From Shinella pollutisoli (lineage in GTDB: Bacteria; Pseudomonadota; Alphaproteobacteria; Rhizobiales; Rhizobiaceae): DNA of 64,000 bases. The translations under genes and the position numbers were made by a program. Below, piece after piece: positions 46,750 to 55,228 of this stretch. Each line of letters starts with the position of its first letter. Position 1 is the first letter of the stretch. The notes beneath the pieces were generated by a model. The model was not told where the DNA came from, ran no database searches, and was given only the letters and a program-made list of their open reading frames with translations. Location: NCBI RefSeq assembly GCF_024609765.1, contig NZ_JANFDG010000029.1:1-64000 (forward strand), read 5' to 3'.

Positions 46750-47499
46750 TCAGCGCCGGGCGAGGAAGGCCTCGAAGGCGGCGCGCGCCTCCGGGCTTGT
46801 AAGCTGCCGGGCGAAATGCGCCGCCTCCTCGTCGATCCGGGCGGCGACGGCCGCGCGGTCGCCGCGGATGAGGTCGCGGGCGATCGCCAGCGCCTGCGGC
46901 GGCTTGGCGGCGAGCCGGGCGGCGGCGGCAAGCGCCGTCTCCTCCACCGCCCCGGCCTCGACGACGGCATGGATCAGCCCCGCCTCGCGCGCCGCGTCCG
47001 CGGAGAAGGCCTCGCCCGCGGCGAGCAGCGCGAAGGCGCGCTGGTGGCCCATGACGCGCGGCGCCAGCAGGCTGGAGGCCGCCTCCGGCACCAGCGCGAG
47101 ATCGACGAACGGGGTGCGGAACTCGGTACGCGGCGAGGCGTAGGTGAGGTCGCAATGGAGGTGGATCGTCGTGCCGATGCCGATCGCCAGCCCGTCGACG
47201 CCGGAGACGAGCGGCTTGCGGTGCGCGGCGAGCGCATGCAGGAACTCCACCACCTCGCCGCCCATCGTGCCGCCCCTGGCGAAGGCGAGGAAGTCGTTGA
47301 GGTCGTTGCCGGCGGAAAAGCAGCCCTCGCGGCCGAGGAAGAGGGTGGCGCGCACGGCCTCCTCCGCGTCGGCGCCGCGAAGGGCCGCCGTCATCGCCGC
47401 GTACATGGCGCGGGTGATGGCGTTCTTCTTCTCCGCCCGGTCGAGGCGGATCACCAGCACGCCGGACACGGGGCGCTCGATGCGGATGTGGTCGGTCAT
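46750..47499 (-). CDS. Enoyl-CoA hydratase/isomerase family protein
   Basis: A 249-residue crotonase-fold protein. The CoA-binding and oxyanion segments are LDRAEKKNAITRAMYAAM, CFSAGNDLNDFLAF and GVDGLAIGIGTTI, and the acidic residue in ALVPEAASSLL is at the expected position. It would hydrate or isomerise enoyl-CoA in beta-oxidation, consistent with the upstream acyl-CoA dehydrogenase gene in the same orientation. A 28-bp hairpin lies in the gap between the two genes. Confidence 0.9.
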   Translation of the reverse strand: MTDHIRIERPVSGVLVIRLDRAEKKNAITRAMYAAMTAALRGADAEEAVRATLFLGREGCFSAGNDLNDFLAFARGGTMGGEVVEFLHALAAHRKPLVSGVDGLAIGIGTTIHLHCDLTYASPRTEFRTPFVDLALVPEAASSLLAPRVMGHQRAFALLAAGEAFSADAAREAGLIHAVVEAGAVEETALAAAARLAAKPPQALAIARDLIRGDRAAVAARIDEEAAHFARQLTSPEARAAFEAFLARR

Positions 47500-47536
47500 G
47501 GCGCTCTCCCCTCGCGTCTGTTCTGGCTGTCGCCAC

Positions 47537-47598
47537 CCCCCTCTGCCCTGCCGGGCATCTCCCCCCTTGAGGGGAGATGCCCGGCAGGGCAGAGGGGG
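47537..47598. repeat. 28-bp perfect inverted repeat (hairpin)
   Basis: Left arm 47537-47564 and right arm 47571-47598 are exact reverse complements around a 6-base loop, containing CTGCCCTGCCGGGCATCTCC. This is a very stable stem, a minimal member of the CTGCCGGGCATCTCC repeat family. It lies between the acyl-CoA dehydrogenase gene and the enoyl-CoA hydratase gene on their shared transcript, so it may cause partial termination or protect mRNA. Confidence 0.85.
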
Positions 47599-47607
47599 CA
47601 AAAGCCT

Positions 47608-49383
47608 TCACCCCAGCACCACCCGCGCCGCATCGAGGCTCGCCGCGCCCGAGACCACGCGGTCGCGCAGCGCGGCCGCCTCGGAAAGCAGGTTCTCGGC
47701 GAAGAAGCGGCAAAGCGCGCGGCGCTCGTCCCGGCGGCCGTCGCCGGCCTCGGCGAGCGCGCCTTTGGCGAGGTAGCAGCCGGTGAGCACGAGGCCGAGC
47801 AGGCGCTGGTAGGGCGTGGCGCCGGCGAGCGCCCCGGCCTGGCGGCCTTCGGCCAGGGCCGCGGCGAGCCAGGCGGTCGCGGCCTCGAGGTCGGCGACTG
47901 CGGCTTCGAGGCGGGGGCCGGTCTCGCCGAGGGCCGGGTCGGTCCCGGCTTCGGCGGCGACGGCACGCAACTCGGCGATCAGGCTCCCGATCTGCCGGCC
48001 GTCGGAGAGCGGCAGCTTGCGGGTGACGAGGTCGATCGCCTGGATGCCGTTGGTGCCCTCGTAGATCGGCGCGATGCGGGCGTCGCGGTAGAGGCGGGCG
48101 GCCCCGGTCTCCTCGATGTAGCCCATGCCGCCGTGCACCTGCAGGCCGAGCGAGGCGACCTCGACGCCGACGTCGGTGGTAAAGCTCTTGGCGACGGGGG
48201 TGATGAGGCTCGCCCGCTCCGCCCAGTGCCGGCTCTCCTCCCCCTCCGTGGTGTGCGCCATGTCGACGGCATGGGCGCAGGCATAGGCGATGGCGCGCGC
48301 GCCCTGGGTCAGCGCCTTCATGGTCAGCAGCATGCGGGCGACGTCCGGGTGCTCGACGATCGCGCTCATGCCCTCGCCCGTCCGGCCGGGCGCGCGGCCC
48401 TGCGTGCGCTCCCTCGCATAGGCGAGCGCCTTCTGCGTGGCGGCCTCGGCGATCGCCACACCCTGCATGCCGACGGCGAGCCGCGCATTGTTCATCATCG
48501 TGAACATGCAGGCGAGCCCGCGGTTCTCCTCCCCGACCAGCCAGCCGACGGCGCCGGGCTCGTCGCCGAAGCGGCCGTCGCCGTAGATCATCGTGCAGGT
48601 GGGGGACGCGTGGATGCCGAGCTTGTGCTCGATGGAATGGCAATGGACATCGTTGCGCCGTCCGGGCGCGCCGTCCTCGCCGACGAGGAACTTCGGCACG
48701 AGGAAGAGCGAGATGCCGCGCGTGCCGGCGGGCGCATCCGGCAGGCGGGCGAGCACCAGATGGACGATGTTCCCGGTGAAATCGTGCTCGCCATAGGTGA
48801 TGAAGATCTTCTGGCCGAACAGCCGGTAGGTGCCGTCGCCGCGCCGCTCGGCCCGCGTCTTCAGCGCGCCGAGGTCGGAGCCGGCATGCGGCTCGGTGAG
48901 GTTCATCGAGCCCATCCACTCGCCGGAGACCATCTTCGGCAGGTACTTCGCCTTGAGCTCCGCAGAGCCGTGCGCGGCGAGCGCCTCGACCGCGCCGATG
49001 GTGAGCGTCGGGCCGATCGCGAAGGCCATCGAGCCGCCGTTCCACATTTCCAGCGCCGCGACGTGCAGCATGTGCGGCAGGCCCTGCCCGCCGAATTCCG
49101 GCGGCGCGGTGAGCGCGTTCCAGCCGCCCTCGGCCCAGGCGCGGTAGAGCGCCGGCCAGCCGTCAGGCATCGTCACCTCGCCGTTTGCCAGTCGCGCGCC
49201 CTGGCGGTCGCCGACCTCGGCGAGCGGCGCGATCTCCTCCGTCGCGAAGCGGCCGGCCTCGGTGAGGATCGCGTCGACGAGGTCGTCGGTGAGCTCGCCG
49301 AGCCGGCCGGATTCGAGCGCGCCGGCAAGCCCCGCGACATGCCGCAGCGTGAAGGCGATCTCCTCGACCGGCGCCCTGTACAT
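47608..49383 (-). CDS. Acyl-CoA dehydrogenase (long form)
   Basis: A 591-residue FAD-dependent dehydrogenase for the first step of beta-oxidation, of the extended bacterial form. N-terminal domain about 1-165, catalytic middle domain with NLTEPHAGSDLGALKT, GQKIFITYGEHDF, and the YIEETGAARLYRDARIAPIYEGTNGIQA segment that carries the catalytic base (about residues 410-437); the C-terminal 100 residues are the extra domain of this subgroup. Its substrate chain length is not evident. Followed by a hydratase gene. Confidence 0.92.
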   Translation of the reverse strand: MYRAPVEEIAFTLRHVAGLAGALESGRLGELTDDLVDAILTEAGRFATEEIAPLAEVGDRQGARLANGEVTMPDGWPALYRAWAEGGWNALTAPPEFGGQGLPHMLHVAALEMWNGGSMAFAIGPTLTIGAVEALAAHGSAELKAKYLPKMVSGEWMGSMNLTEPHAGSDLGALKTRAERRGDGTYRLFGQKIFITYGEHDFTGNIVHLVLARLPDAPAGTRGISLFLVPKFLVGEDGAPGRRNDVHCHSIEHKLGIHASPTCTMIYGDGRFGDEPGAVGWLVGEENRGLACMFTMMNNARLAVGMQGVAIAEAATQKALAYARERTQGRAPGRTGEGMSAIVEHPDVARMLLTMKALTQGARAIAYACAHAVDMAHTTEGEESRHWAERASLITPVAKSFTTDVGVEVASLGLQVHGGMGYIEETGAARLYRDARIAPIYEGTNGIQAIDLVTRKLPLSDGRQIGSLIAELRAVAAEAGTDPALGETGPRLEAAVADLEAATAWLAAALAEGRQAGALAGATPYQRLLGLVLTGCYLAKGALAEAGDGRRDERRALCRFFAENLLSEAAALRDRVVSGAASLDAARVVLG

Positions 49384-49558
49384 CGCTATCCTCCTCCCGG
49401 CCCCGCCCTGACTCGCGGGCTTTTTTCCAGACTATTTGTTTGTACGTAAGCGTCAACGGCCGCCCGCCGATCGCGGGTGCGCTGCGTCAAGCCTTTGTTA
49501 ACCATGTTCGCGCCACCATGGCCGCTTGCGGAGGACCGTCGATCCGACAGGAGCGCCC

Positions 49559-50635
49559 ATGATCGCCAAGCACCTTTGCGGCCTCGCCGCCCTTCTCCTC
49601 GCCTGCCTGCCCCATGCCGCCGGGGCGGCCGACGTCGAGCCGTGGAAGAAGCGGGAGAACGCCATCGTCATCGACGCCTACGAGCTCAACGAGATCGACT
49701 GGGCCGAGATGCTGACGGACAAGCGCATCGCCGGCTTCATCTCCAAGGCCTCGGACGGGCTGCCGGAAAGCTACAGCTGCAAGGGCGACCACGGCGGCGA
49801 CACCTTCGCCCATTGCAAGACGATGTGGCGCAAATACGCGGTGAGCCGCGAGCTCTACGAGACGCGCCGGCTGCTCGCCCGCTCCAAGGGCCTGCTCTGG
49901 GGCGCCTATCACCTCGCCCGTCCGGGCAATCCGGTCGACCAGGCCAACCACTTCCTCGACTACGCCAATCCGCGGGACGACGAGATGATGGTGCTCGACA
50001 TCGAGGCGATCGATCCGGAGCGCTTCATGTCGCTTGCCGACGCGCAGGTCTTCGCCGGCCACATCAAGACGCGCACGGGCCGCTATCCAGTGCTCTACAC
50101 AAACCACGCGACGGCGCGCCACATCGCCGCCAACCGCGACAGATACCGCATCCTCTCGCGCCTGCCGCTCTGGTATGCCCGCTACAAGCCGGGCATCGAG
50201 GGCGTCTTCCCGATGGGCAACTGGGACAATTACGCGCTCTGGCAGTTCTCCGCCGCCGCCAACTGCACGAAGCGCGCCTGCCCCTACCGGGTGAAGGGTG
50301 CCGCAAACGACATCGACGTCAACGTGGCGGCGATGACCAGGGCGGAGCTCCGCAAGGCCTGGGCCTTCGGCGGCCTGCTGCCGGAAAAGCCCTTCGAGCC
50401 GCTCGACGGCATGTTGACGGCCTCCATCTCCGCCGAAGGCCGGCTTTCGGCGCGTGCCGAGGCGGACGCGACGGCCGGCGCATCGGCCGCGGTGACGGGC
50501 ACGATGGCGCTTTCCGGTGTGCTGGCGACGGTTTCGGCGGATGCGCGCGCGGGCGCGGGCGTCAACGGCGCCGCCACGGTCTCGCTGTCGCGCCGGCTCG
50601 TGGAGGTCACACCGCTCAACTACCAGGATTTCTGA
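49559..50635 (+). CDS. Glycoside hydrolase family 25 (lysozyme-like) secreted protein
   Basis: A 358-residue secreted protein: signal peptide ending near AAGAAD (about residue 23), then a GH25-type (Chalaropsis lysozyme) domain of about 210 residues with the DIEAID acids (about residues 147-152), KASDG(LP) and LWGAYHLARPGNP segments. The first catalytic Asp region reads IVIDAYELNEIDW. A C-terminal Ala-rich low-complexity region of about 70 residues follows. It would cut peptidoglycan, perhaps its own wall; a toxin or phage role is not indicated. Confidence 0.82.
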   Translation: MIAKHLCGLAALLLACLPHAAGAADVEPWKKRENAIVIDAYELNEIDWAEMLTDKRIAGFISKASDGLPESYSCKGDHGGDTFAHCKTMWRKYAVSRELYETRRLLARSKGLLWGAYHLARPGNPVDQANHFLDYANPRDDEMMVLDIEAIDPERFMSLADAQVFAGHIKTRTGRYPVLYTNHATARHIAANRDRYRILSRLPLWYARYKPGIEGVFPMGNWDNYALWQFSAAANCTKRACPYRVKGAANDIDVNVAAMTRAELRKAWAFGGLLPEKPFEPLDGMLTASISAEGRLSARAEADATAGASAAVTGTMALSGVLATVSADARAGAGVNGAATVSLSRRLVEVTPLNYQDF

Positions 50636-50697
50636 AAGGTTTGCTTAACCCTGTCTGCGTAACCTTCGCTGCAGGTGGCGCGAGATGGAGCCGGCGC

Positions 50698-51303
50698 GTG
50701 GAGACCAGGAAGTTCCGCTATTACGATGCCGTCGCCTACAAGCGGGCGACGCTGGCGAAGGTCGCCGTGCACACCGAGTTCCTGCGCACCGGCCGCATCG
50801 AGCGCAGCAGCGCCTGGAGCGCCAGCGAGAAGCGCTACCTCACCCATGCCGAAGTCGCCGAGCGCACCGGCCGCAAGCTGGAGCGGGCCGGCACGACGAC
50901 GCACGAGCGCATCAACGGCTTCCACCGCTCGATCCGCTTCCCGAAGCTCATCTTCCACCGCACGCTCGCCGAGACGCCGCATCTCGGCTATTGCCACGTG
51001 ACGGTCGCCAACTCCCGCTTCGCCGAGTTCGACAACGTGCAATGGGCCTTCTACATCGCCAATTTCCATGCGGAGATCGGCGCCGGCGAGCAGTTCTTCG
51101 CCGACATCTCGCAGAAGCAGGGCCGCATGTATTTCGCCGTCGCCATCACGCCGGCCGAGGAGGAAGGCCGGCTTTCGATCGACCGCAAGGTGCGCGGCAA
51201 CGGCGTCATCTTCCGCACCGCCGACCCGAAGACGGCGATGAAGAACGTCCTGATGCTGGGCGCGCGCGACGAGGCGCTGCGCAAGATCATCGACGCGCTG
51301 TAA
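50698..51303 (+). CDS. Conserved hypothetical protein
   Basis: A 201-residue protein with no signal peptide or membrane segment. It has alternating charged and aromatic segments (ETRKFRYYDAVAYKRATLAK, then SIRFPKLIFHRTLAETPHLGY and QWAFYIANFHAEIGAGEQFFADI). I do not recognise the family with certainty; it may be one of the Rhizobiaceae-only DUFs. The GTG at 50698 is chosen because GGAG lies 7 bases upstream. It lies between the GH25-like gene and the threonylcarbamoyl-AMP synthase gene. Confidence 0.7.
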   Translation: METRKFRYYDAVAYKRATLAKVAVHTEFLRTGRIERSSAWSASEKRYLTHAEVAERTGRKLERAGTTTHERINGFHRSIRFPKLIFHRTLAETPHLGYCHVTVANSRFAEFDNVQWAFYIANFHAEIGAGEQFFADISQKQGRMYFAVAITPAEEEGRLSIDRKVRGNGVIFRTADPKTAMKNVLMLGARDEALRKIIDAL

Positions 51304-51344
51304 CGCCCCTTGGCATCGCCGGCCAAAGCCCTGTAAAGGGAGGC

Positions 51345-52340
51345 ATGGCCGAGATCATCGACACGAGGACGGACCCGGAGGAAGCGTTCGCGCGCGGCTG
51401 CGAGGCGCTCGCGCGCGGCGTGCCGGTCGCCATTCCCACCGAGACGGTCTACGGCCTTGCCGCCGACGCCACCGATCCGCGGGCGATCGCCCGCATCTAC
51501 GAGATGAAGGGCCGGCCGCGCTTCAATCCGCTGATCTGCCACATGGCCGACCTCGCCATGGCGGAGCGGCACGCCGTCTTCGATCCCCTGTCGCGGACGC
51601 TGGCGGAGGCCTTCTGGCCGGGGCCGCTGACGCTGGTGCTGCCGGTGAGGCCGGACAGCGATATCCATCCCCTCGCCCGCGCCGGGCTCGACACGGTCGG
51701 CATCCGCGTGCCGACGGGATTTGCGAGCCGGCTGCTTGCCGCCTTCGGCCGGCCGCTCGCCGCCCCCAGCGCCAACACCTCCGGCCGCATCAGCCCGACG
51801 ACCGCCGCACACGTGGCGGCCGATTTCGGCGGGAAGCTGGAACTGGTGCTCGACGCCGGGCCGGCCAGGGTCGGCCTCGAATCGACGATCCTCAAGGTGG
51901 AGGGCGGCACGGTCCGGCTGCTTCGGCCCGGCGGGCTCGACGCGGGCGAGATCGAACGCGTCGCCGGCCGGCCGGTCGAGCGGCCGGAACGGGCAGGCGC
52001 GGCCATCGTCGCGCCCGGCATGCTCGCCTCGCACTATGCGCCCGGCGCACCCGTGCGGCTCGAGGCGGAGGACGTGCGGCCGGGCGAGGCGCTGATCCGC
52101 TTCGGCGGCCGTCCGCTGCCGGGCGAGGACAAGGCCGCGCTGGTGCTCGACCTCAGCCCGAGCGGCGACCTCGCGGAAGCCGCCGCCAATCTCTTCGGCT
52201 ACATGAAGCGGGCGGATGCGGCCGGTGCCGCCGCGATCGCCTTCTCGCCGGTGCCCGCGACCGGCCTCGGCGAGGCGATCAACGACCGTCTGCAGCGCGC
52301 CGCGGCACCGCGGCCCGGGGCTGCGGAACGGGCAAGTTGA
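51345..52340 (+). CDS. L-threonylcarbamoyladenylate synthase (Sua5/YrdC)
   Basis: A 331-residue protein that makes threonylcarbamoyl-AMP for the t6A37 tRNA modification. The N-terminal YrdC domain shows PTETVYGLAADAT, KGRPRFNPLICHM, PSANTSGRISPT and the ESTILKVEGG segment; the C-terminal Sua5 domain includes ASHYAPGAPVRLEAE. The ATG at 51345 is preceded by AAAGGGAGG. A repeat element follows. Confidence 0.94.
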   Translation: MAEIIDTRTDPEEAFARGCEALARGVPVAIPTETVYGLAADATDPRAIARIYEMKGRPRFNPLICHMADLAMAERHAVFDPLSRTLAEAFWPGPLTLVLPVRPDSDIHPLARAGLDTVGIRVPTGFASRLLAAFGRPLAAPSANTSGRISPTTAAHVAADFGGKLELVLDAGPARVGLESTILKVEGGTVRLLRPGGLDAGEIERVAGRPVERPERAGAAIVAPGMLASHYAPGAPVRLEAEDVRPGEALIRFGGRPLPGEDKAALVLDLSPSGDLAEAAANLFGYMKRADAAGAAAIAFSPVPATGLGEAINDRLQRAAAPRPGAAERAS

Positions 52341-52355
52341 GGATGCCGCGCCATA

Positions 52356-52508
52356 CCCCCCTCCGCCCTGCCGGGCATCTCCTCCTCAAGGGGGGAGATC
52401 GGCAAGAGGCGAAGACCCCGCTCACATTGCGTCGCTCAGGATGGGCGGGACGAAGCCCCATCCAATCTCCCGCCTTGAGGAGGAGATGCCCGGCAGGGCA
52501 GAGCGGGG
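52356..52508. repeat. Palindromic intergenic element (CTGCCGGGCATCTCC type)
   Basis: The two ends, CCTGCCGGGCATCTCCTCCT (about 52368) and GGAGGAGATGCCCGGCAGGG (about 52479), are inverted copies of the arm seen at 47537. The spacer holds a GATTGG/GGGATGG-type mix. The right end abuts the start of the FAD-linked oxidase gene, so its 5' leader contains half of the element. Confidence 0.8.
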
Positions 52509-52542
52509 CGAGGCGGCATTTGACCAACGGAAAGGCAAGCCC

Positions 52543-53994
52543 ATGACCCCGGACCTCATCGCCCGCTTCGCCGACATCACCGGCCCCGCGCACGCGCTCG
52601 TCACGCCGCAGGACATCGCCCCCTATCTCGTCGAGAGCCGCGGCCTCTATCACGGCTCCTCGCCGCTGGTGCTGAGGCCCGGGTCGGTCGAGGAGGTGTC
52701 GGCGATCCTGGCGCTCGCCAGCGAGACCGGGACGGCGGTCGTGCCGCAGGGCGGCAATACCGGCCATGTCGGCGGGGCGGCGCCGCGCGAGGGGCAAAGC
52801 GACGTCGTGCTGTCGCTTGCGCGCCTCAACCGCATCCGCGAGGTCGATCCGGTCGGCAACGTCATCGTCGCCGATGCGGGCGCGGTGCTCGCCGAGATCC
52901 AGCGGGCGGCGGAGGCGGCGGACCGGCTGTTCCCGCTGTCGCTCGGCTCGGAGGGCTCCTGCCAGATCGGCGGCAACCTTTCCACCAATGCCGGCGGCAC
53001 GGCCGTGCTGGCCTATGGCGGCGTGCGCCAGCTCTGCCTGGGGCTGGAGGTGGTGCTGCCGACCGGCGAGATCTGGAACGGGCTGCGCAGGCTGCGCAAG
53101 GACAATACCGGCTACGACCTGCGCGACCTCTTCATCGGCGCGGAGGGCACGCTCGGCGTCATCACCGGCGCGGTGCTGCGGCTCTTCCCCCGCCCGCTCG
53201 GCCACGAGGTCGCGCTCGCCGGGCTGAAATCTCCCGCCGACGCACTGAAGCTCTTCGAGCGCGCCGCCGAGCGCTGCGGCATGGCGCTCACCGGCTTCGA
53301 GCTGATGCCGCGGCTCGGCGTCGACTTCACCATGCGCCACATTCCCGGCGTACGCGACCCGCTCGCCGGCCGGCACGACTGGTATGCGCTGGTCGACGTC
53401 TCGACCTCCGATTCGGCCGAGGCCGCGCGGCGGATGATCGAGGTCCTGCTTTCGGAAGGAATCGAGACCGGGCTGATCGAGGATGCGGTGATCGCCGAGA
53501 GCGAGACGCAGCGCCAGGCGCTCTGGCACATGCGCGAGAGCATGTCGCCGGCGCAGAAGCCGGAGGGGGGCTCGATCAAGCACGACGTCTCGGTGCCGGT
53601 CGCAAGCATCCCCGCCTTCATGGCCGAGGCGGACGCGGCGGTGCTCGCGGCGATCCCCGGCGCGCGCATCTGCGCCTTCGGCCACATGGGCGACGGCAAC
53701 ATCCACTACAACGTCTCCCAGCCCGTCGGCGCCGACACGGCGGCCTTCGTCGCCCGCCGGCGCGAGATCAACGCGCTGGTGCACGGCCTCGTGCGGAAAT
53801 ACGAGGGCTCGATCTCCGCCGAGCACGGCATCGGCCAGATGAAGCGTGACGAGCTGGCGGAGGTGCGCGCGGGAATCGAGATCGAGCTGATGCGCCGCGT
53901 CAAGCGCGCCTTCGACCCGGCCGGGATCATGAACCCCGGGAAGGTATTGGCCCAGGACCGATCGACACCCGGTTCCGGCCGGTATCGGTCCTAG
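52543..53994 (+). CDS. FAD-linked D-2-hydroxyacid dehydrogenase (GlcD/D2HGDH-like)
   Basis: A 483-residue oxidoreductase of the FAD-binding PCMH type. The N-terminal domain carries VVPQGGNTGHVGG, NLSTNAGGTAVLAYGG and RDLFIGAEGTLGVITGAV; the C-terminal domain carries SIKHDVSVPV, AFGHMGDGNIHYNVSQP and EHGIGQMKRDEL. Relatives oxidise D-lactate, D-2-hydroxyglutarate or glycolate. It may belong with the sugar locus downstream as the enzyme for a hydroxyacid intermediate; this is inference. Its stop shares 3 bases with the convergent LacI gene stop. Confidence 0.91.
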   Translation: MTPDLIARFADITGPAHALVTPQDIAPYLVESRGLYHGSSPLVLRPGSVEEVSAILALASETGTAVVPQGGNTGHVGGAAPREGQSDVVLSLARLNRIREVDPVGNVIVADAGAVLAEIQRAAEAADRLFPLSLGSEGSCQIGGNLSTNAGGTAVLAYGGVRQLCLGLEVVLPTGEIWNGLRRLRKDNTGYDLRDLFIGAEGTLGVITGAVLRLFPRPLGHEVALAGLKSPADALKLFERAAERCGMALTGFELMPRLGVDFTMRHIPGVRDPLAGRHDWYALVDVSTSDSAEAARRMIEVLLSEGIETGLIEDAVIAESETQRQALWHMRESMSPAQKPEGGSIKHDVSVPVASIPAFMAEADAAVLAAIPGARICAFGHMGDGNIHYNVSQPVGADTAAFVARRREINALVHGLVRKYEGSISAEHGIGQMKRDELAEVRAGIEIELMRRVKRAFDPAGIMNPGKVLAQDRSTPGSGRYRS

Positions 53995-55061
53995 CGCCGG
54001 CGCGGCTCGGCGGTCGTGCCGCGCACGACGAGGGGGCCGTCGACCTTGATGGTCATGGCGCGCGCCGGCTTGCCGTGGATCGCCATGTCGATGAGGATCT
54101 CGGCCGCCTTCTGGCCCATCTCGTAATTGGGCAGCACGAGGGTGGAGAGCGGCGGATGCGTGTAGCGGGCGAGCTCCTGGTCGTCGTAACCCATGACGGA
54201 GAGGTCCTCCGGCACGCGCCGGCCCTTCTCCTGCGCCGCCTCCATCATGCCGATCGCCATCAGGTCGTTGCCGCAGAAGATCGCCGTCGGCGGATTGTCC
54301 AGCGACAGGAGCTCCAGCCCCGCCTCGTAGCCGCGCAGCGGCAGCCAGTCGCCGTCGCGCACGAGGCTCTCGTCGAAGGCGATGTCGGCGGTGGCGAGCG
54401 CCTGCTTGTAGCCCTTGAGGCGGTCGATCGCCGCGTCCATCCACGGCTCGCCGTTGATGAAGCCGATGCGCTTGTGGCCGAGCGCCGTCAGGTGCGCCGT
54501 CGCCGCGAAGCCGCCGGCCACCTCGCCCGGCACGATCGCCACGTGCTGGCGCGGCTCGCAATAGCAGTTGAGCAGCACGGTCGGGATGGACTTCAGCGCG
54601 GGCGGCACGCGCACCTTGCGGGTGAAGATCGTGGCGTAGACGACGCCGGCGATCGCCGGGTCGCGCAGCACGGAGCGCAGCACCGCCTCCTCCAGGTCCG
54701 GGTTCGAGCGCGTCGCATGGGCGGAGACGAGCAGGCCCTGCTCGAAGGCGTAGTCGCGGATGCCGTCGAGGCTGACGACGGGATGCGGGCTCGTGGAGAT
54801 CTCGTCGACGATGAAGGCGATCGTGTCCTTCTCCACCGCGGGCGCGGCGACAGGGGCGCGGGTCGCCGGTAATTTATAACCTATTTTATGAGCAGCCTCG
54901 CGCACCTTCTGCTGCGTCTCGGGCGAGATGCGCGAGCCGGACATCTCGTTGAGCACGAGGGAGACGCTGGACTGGGAAACGCCCGCGATCCGCGCGACAT
55001 CCGTCATCGTCGGCCGCCCGTCGCCGCCTCGTCCGGCATTCCTCCCGTTTTCCCTGGCCAT
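53991..55061 (-). CDS. LacI family transcriptional regulator
   Basis: A 356-residue repressor: N-terminal helix-turn-helix (PTMTDVARIAGVSQSSVSLVLN, with the SVSLVLN recognition helix), then a hinge helix and a periplasmic-binding-type sugar domain (about residues 80-350) with the GFINGEPWMDAAIDRLKGY and FCGNDLMAIGMM segments. It is divergent from the ABC transporter genes and is likely their sugar-responsive repressor, binding the repeats at 55109-55153. Confidence 0.94.
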   Translation of the reverse strand: MARENGRNAGRGGDGRPTMTDVARIAGVSQSSVSLVLNEMSGSRISPETQQKVREAAHKIGYKLPATRAPVAAPAVEKDTIAFIVDEISTSPHPVVSLDGIRDYAFEQGLLVSAHATRSNPDLEEAVLRSVLRDPAIAGVVYATIFTRKVRVPPALKSIPTVLLNCYCEPRQHVAIVPGEVAGGFAATAHLTALGHKRIGFINGEPWMDAAIDRLKGYKQALATADIAFDESLVRDGDWLPLRGYEAGLELLSLDNPPTAIFCGNDLMAIGMMEAAQEKGRRVPEDLSVMGYDDQELARYTHPPLSTLVLPNYEMGQKAAEILIDMAIHGKPARAMTIKVDGPLVVRGTTAEPRRR

Positions 55062-55108
55062 CCGCGTTCCTCACCTCCGATGTGCAGCGCAGCAGGACTT
55101 TTTGCACC

Positions 55109-55153
55109 TGCTCATAATTTTAGCGCTTGACTGCTCATATTATTAGCGCAAGA
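55109..55153. promoter_or_regulatory. Pair of 22-bp direct repeats (candidate LacI operators)
   Basis: Two copies (55109-55130 and 55132-55153), 18 of 22 bases identical and 23 bases apart, each with a TAGCGC core. They lie between the divergent LacI and transporter genes. A TTGACT -35-like hexamer (55127-55132) lies within the pair. The period of about two helical turns fits cooperative binding. Confidence 0.6.
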
Positions 55154-55228
55154 TTTACCCATGTGAAGCACAAAATGCTCACGTCCGGTAGAGATATCGG
55201 TTCCGTTTTTTGGGAGGAGAACCCGCCT

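Noticed and set aside
49430-49460. A fatty-acid regulator (LiuR/FadR-type) operator upstream of the acyl-CoA dehydrogenase gene
   Set aside because: TTACGTA occurs near 49445 but its symmetry is poor and only one half-site is visible. Kept out of the feature list.
49496-49512. A CtrA box (TTAA-N7-TTAA) upstream of the GH25 gene
   Set aside because: Only a single GTTAACC half-site is present at proper spacing; no second half.
50640-50675. A CtrA box between the GH25 gene and the next gene
   Set aside because: CTTAACC and GTAACC occur but the spacing is wrong for the TTAA-N7-TTAA pattern.
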